A stretch of DNA of 64,000 nt from Corythucha ciliata (lineage: Eukaryota; Arthropoda; Insecta; Hemiptera; Tingidae), in contig CM075940.1 of NCBI GenBank assembly GCA_038030265.1, positions 496,001 to 560,000 on the forward strand, read 5' to 3'. Below the pieces are notes generated by a model. That model was not told where the DNA came from. It was given only the letters and a program-made list of their open reading frames with translations, and ran no database searches. Shown here piece after piece: positions 63,424 to 64,000 of this stretch. A program made the position numbers and the translations under genes. Each line of letters starts with the position of its first letter. Positions within the stretch are counted from its first letter, which is position 1.

Positions 63424-64000
63424 GGTCGAGTGGACGTTCCTTCATTTTCAAAGAACAAGAATAAATTTCTCATCATTTCGGACAGTTACTCAAAATGGAT
63501 GGAAGTAACTATTATGACGAAGACAACCGCAAAGAGTACCGTGGAGAAAATTAGATCTGTGTTCGCTACTTTTGGATGCCCTGAAGTGGTCGTTACGGAT
63601 AACGGGCCACCTTTTCATTCGTCGGAATTTACTGGTTTTTTGAGTAGCAATGGTATTCGACATTTATTCTCTCCTCCTTAGCATCTAAAATCTAATGGTT
63701 CTGCAGAAGCTGCAGTAAAAATTTTCAAAGCAAATTTAATGCGTCAGTTGGCGGACTATAGCAAACATTCGGACAGAACTCGTGAATCTCTTCAGCATCG
63801 AGTGGACCGCTTCTTGTTCACATGCAGGAACACCCCGCACTCCACAACAGGTCTAACCCCCACAGATTTTCTGCTAGGATACAAACCTAGGAATCGACTT
63901 TCATTGCTGAAGCCACACCTTCGGTCAAGATTACATGGGAAGAGCAAGGAAAACATTTCGTCTCCGTTTTTCAGCGTGAAAGAAAATATTTGGGTCAAAG
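63424..64000 (+). pseudogene. pol: Gypsy-3 integrase core, runs off the window
   Basis: VDVPSFSKNKNKFLIISDSY, SKWMEVTIMTKTTAKSTV, TDNGPPFHSSEFTGFLSS, then FSPP, a TAG in place of a Tyr codon, and HLKSNGSAEAAVKIFKANL, where the catalytic E follows NGSA. D-D-E spacing fits Ty3/Gypsy integrase. It continues through FTCRNTPHSTTGLTPTDFLL to the window end. The N-terminal H2C2 region is missing because of the Penelope event. Confidence 0.85.

Overview
The window is eukaryotic, repeat-dominated DNA, most likely from an arthropod. The evidence is a BESS-motif (MADF-BESS type) gene fragment, insect-style TATA plus TCAGT initiator sequences, Gypsy, hAT, LINE and Penelope-like fragments, tRNA-derived repeats, and candidate endogenised RNA-virus sequence. 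Splice-like GT...AG junctions occur inside transposase genes. I see no bacterial gene organisation and no complete, clearly functional host gene. The species cannot be named from the sequence.

Layout. 0-2.4 kb: remnant of a Gypsy-like element (element 0) with a 99-bp sequence repeated on both sides. 2.7-10.2 kb: a spliced but frameshifted hAT transposase gene split by a young, almost intact Gypsy element (Gypsy-1; LTRs 2908-3127 and 8250-8470, target duplication GTAT). 11.2-13.05 kb: a second hAT transposase with a BED-like finger. 13.05-23.03 kb: five copies of a tRNA-containing repeat in which the tRNA core is in opposite orientations relative to its flanks, plus minisatellites, a Gypsy integrase scrap and possible minus-strand exons. 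24.4-27.7 kb: LINE ORF1 and LINE 3'-end fragments and unidentified exon-like ORFs. 29.4-31.5 kb: a 463-bp-armed inverted duplication enclosing a 257-bp foldback. 32.1-35.8 kb: a tandemly duplicated TATA-bearing repeat family and a LINE reverse-transcriptase fragment. 37-39.9 kb: Gypsy and hAT scraps, the BESS fragment, and a 712-bp palindromic tRNA-SINE dimer with a 10-bp target duplication. 40-43.1 kb: hairpins and a ~296-bp satellite. 45.6-48.8 kb: a second, older inverted repeat with ~1-kb arms.

49.6-64 kb: an intronless minus-strand ORF with a downstream poly(A) (candidate EVE-1); a decayed Gypsy (Gypsy-2, 52.2-55.8 kb); a tandem array of period 1,439 bp made of antisense unidentified ORF (candidate EVE-2) and Gypsy gag start; then Gypsy-3, whose pol is interrupted by a Penelope-like 3' end and runs off the window end.

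The genes do not form a pathway. The window records nested insertion and rearrangement: Gypsy-1 into hAT, PLE into Gypsy-3, SINE dimer into or beside a BESS gene, and gag fused to an antisense candidate viral ORF. The items most worth following are the flip-oriented tRNA cassette family, the EVE-2/gag array, the poly(A)-tailed EVE-1 and the SINE dimer. Family assignments are by eye from motifs; no database search was run.
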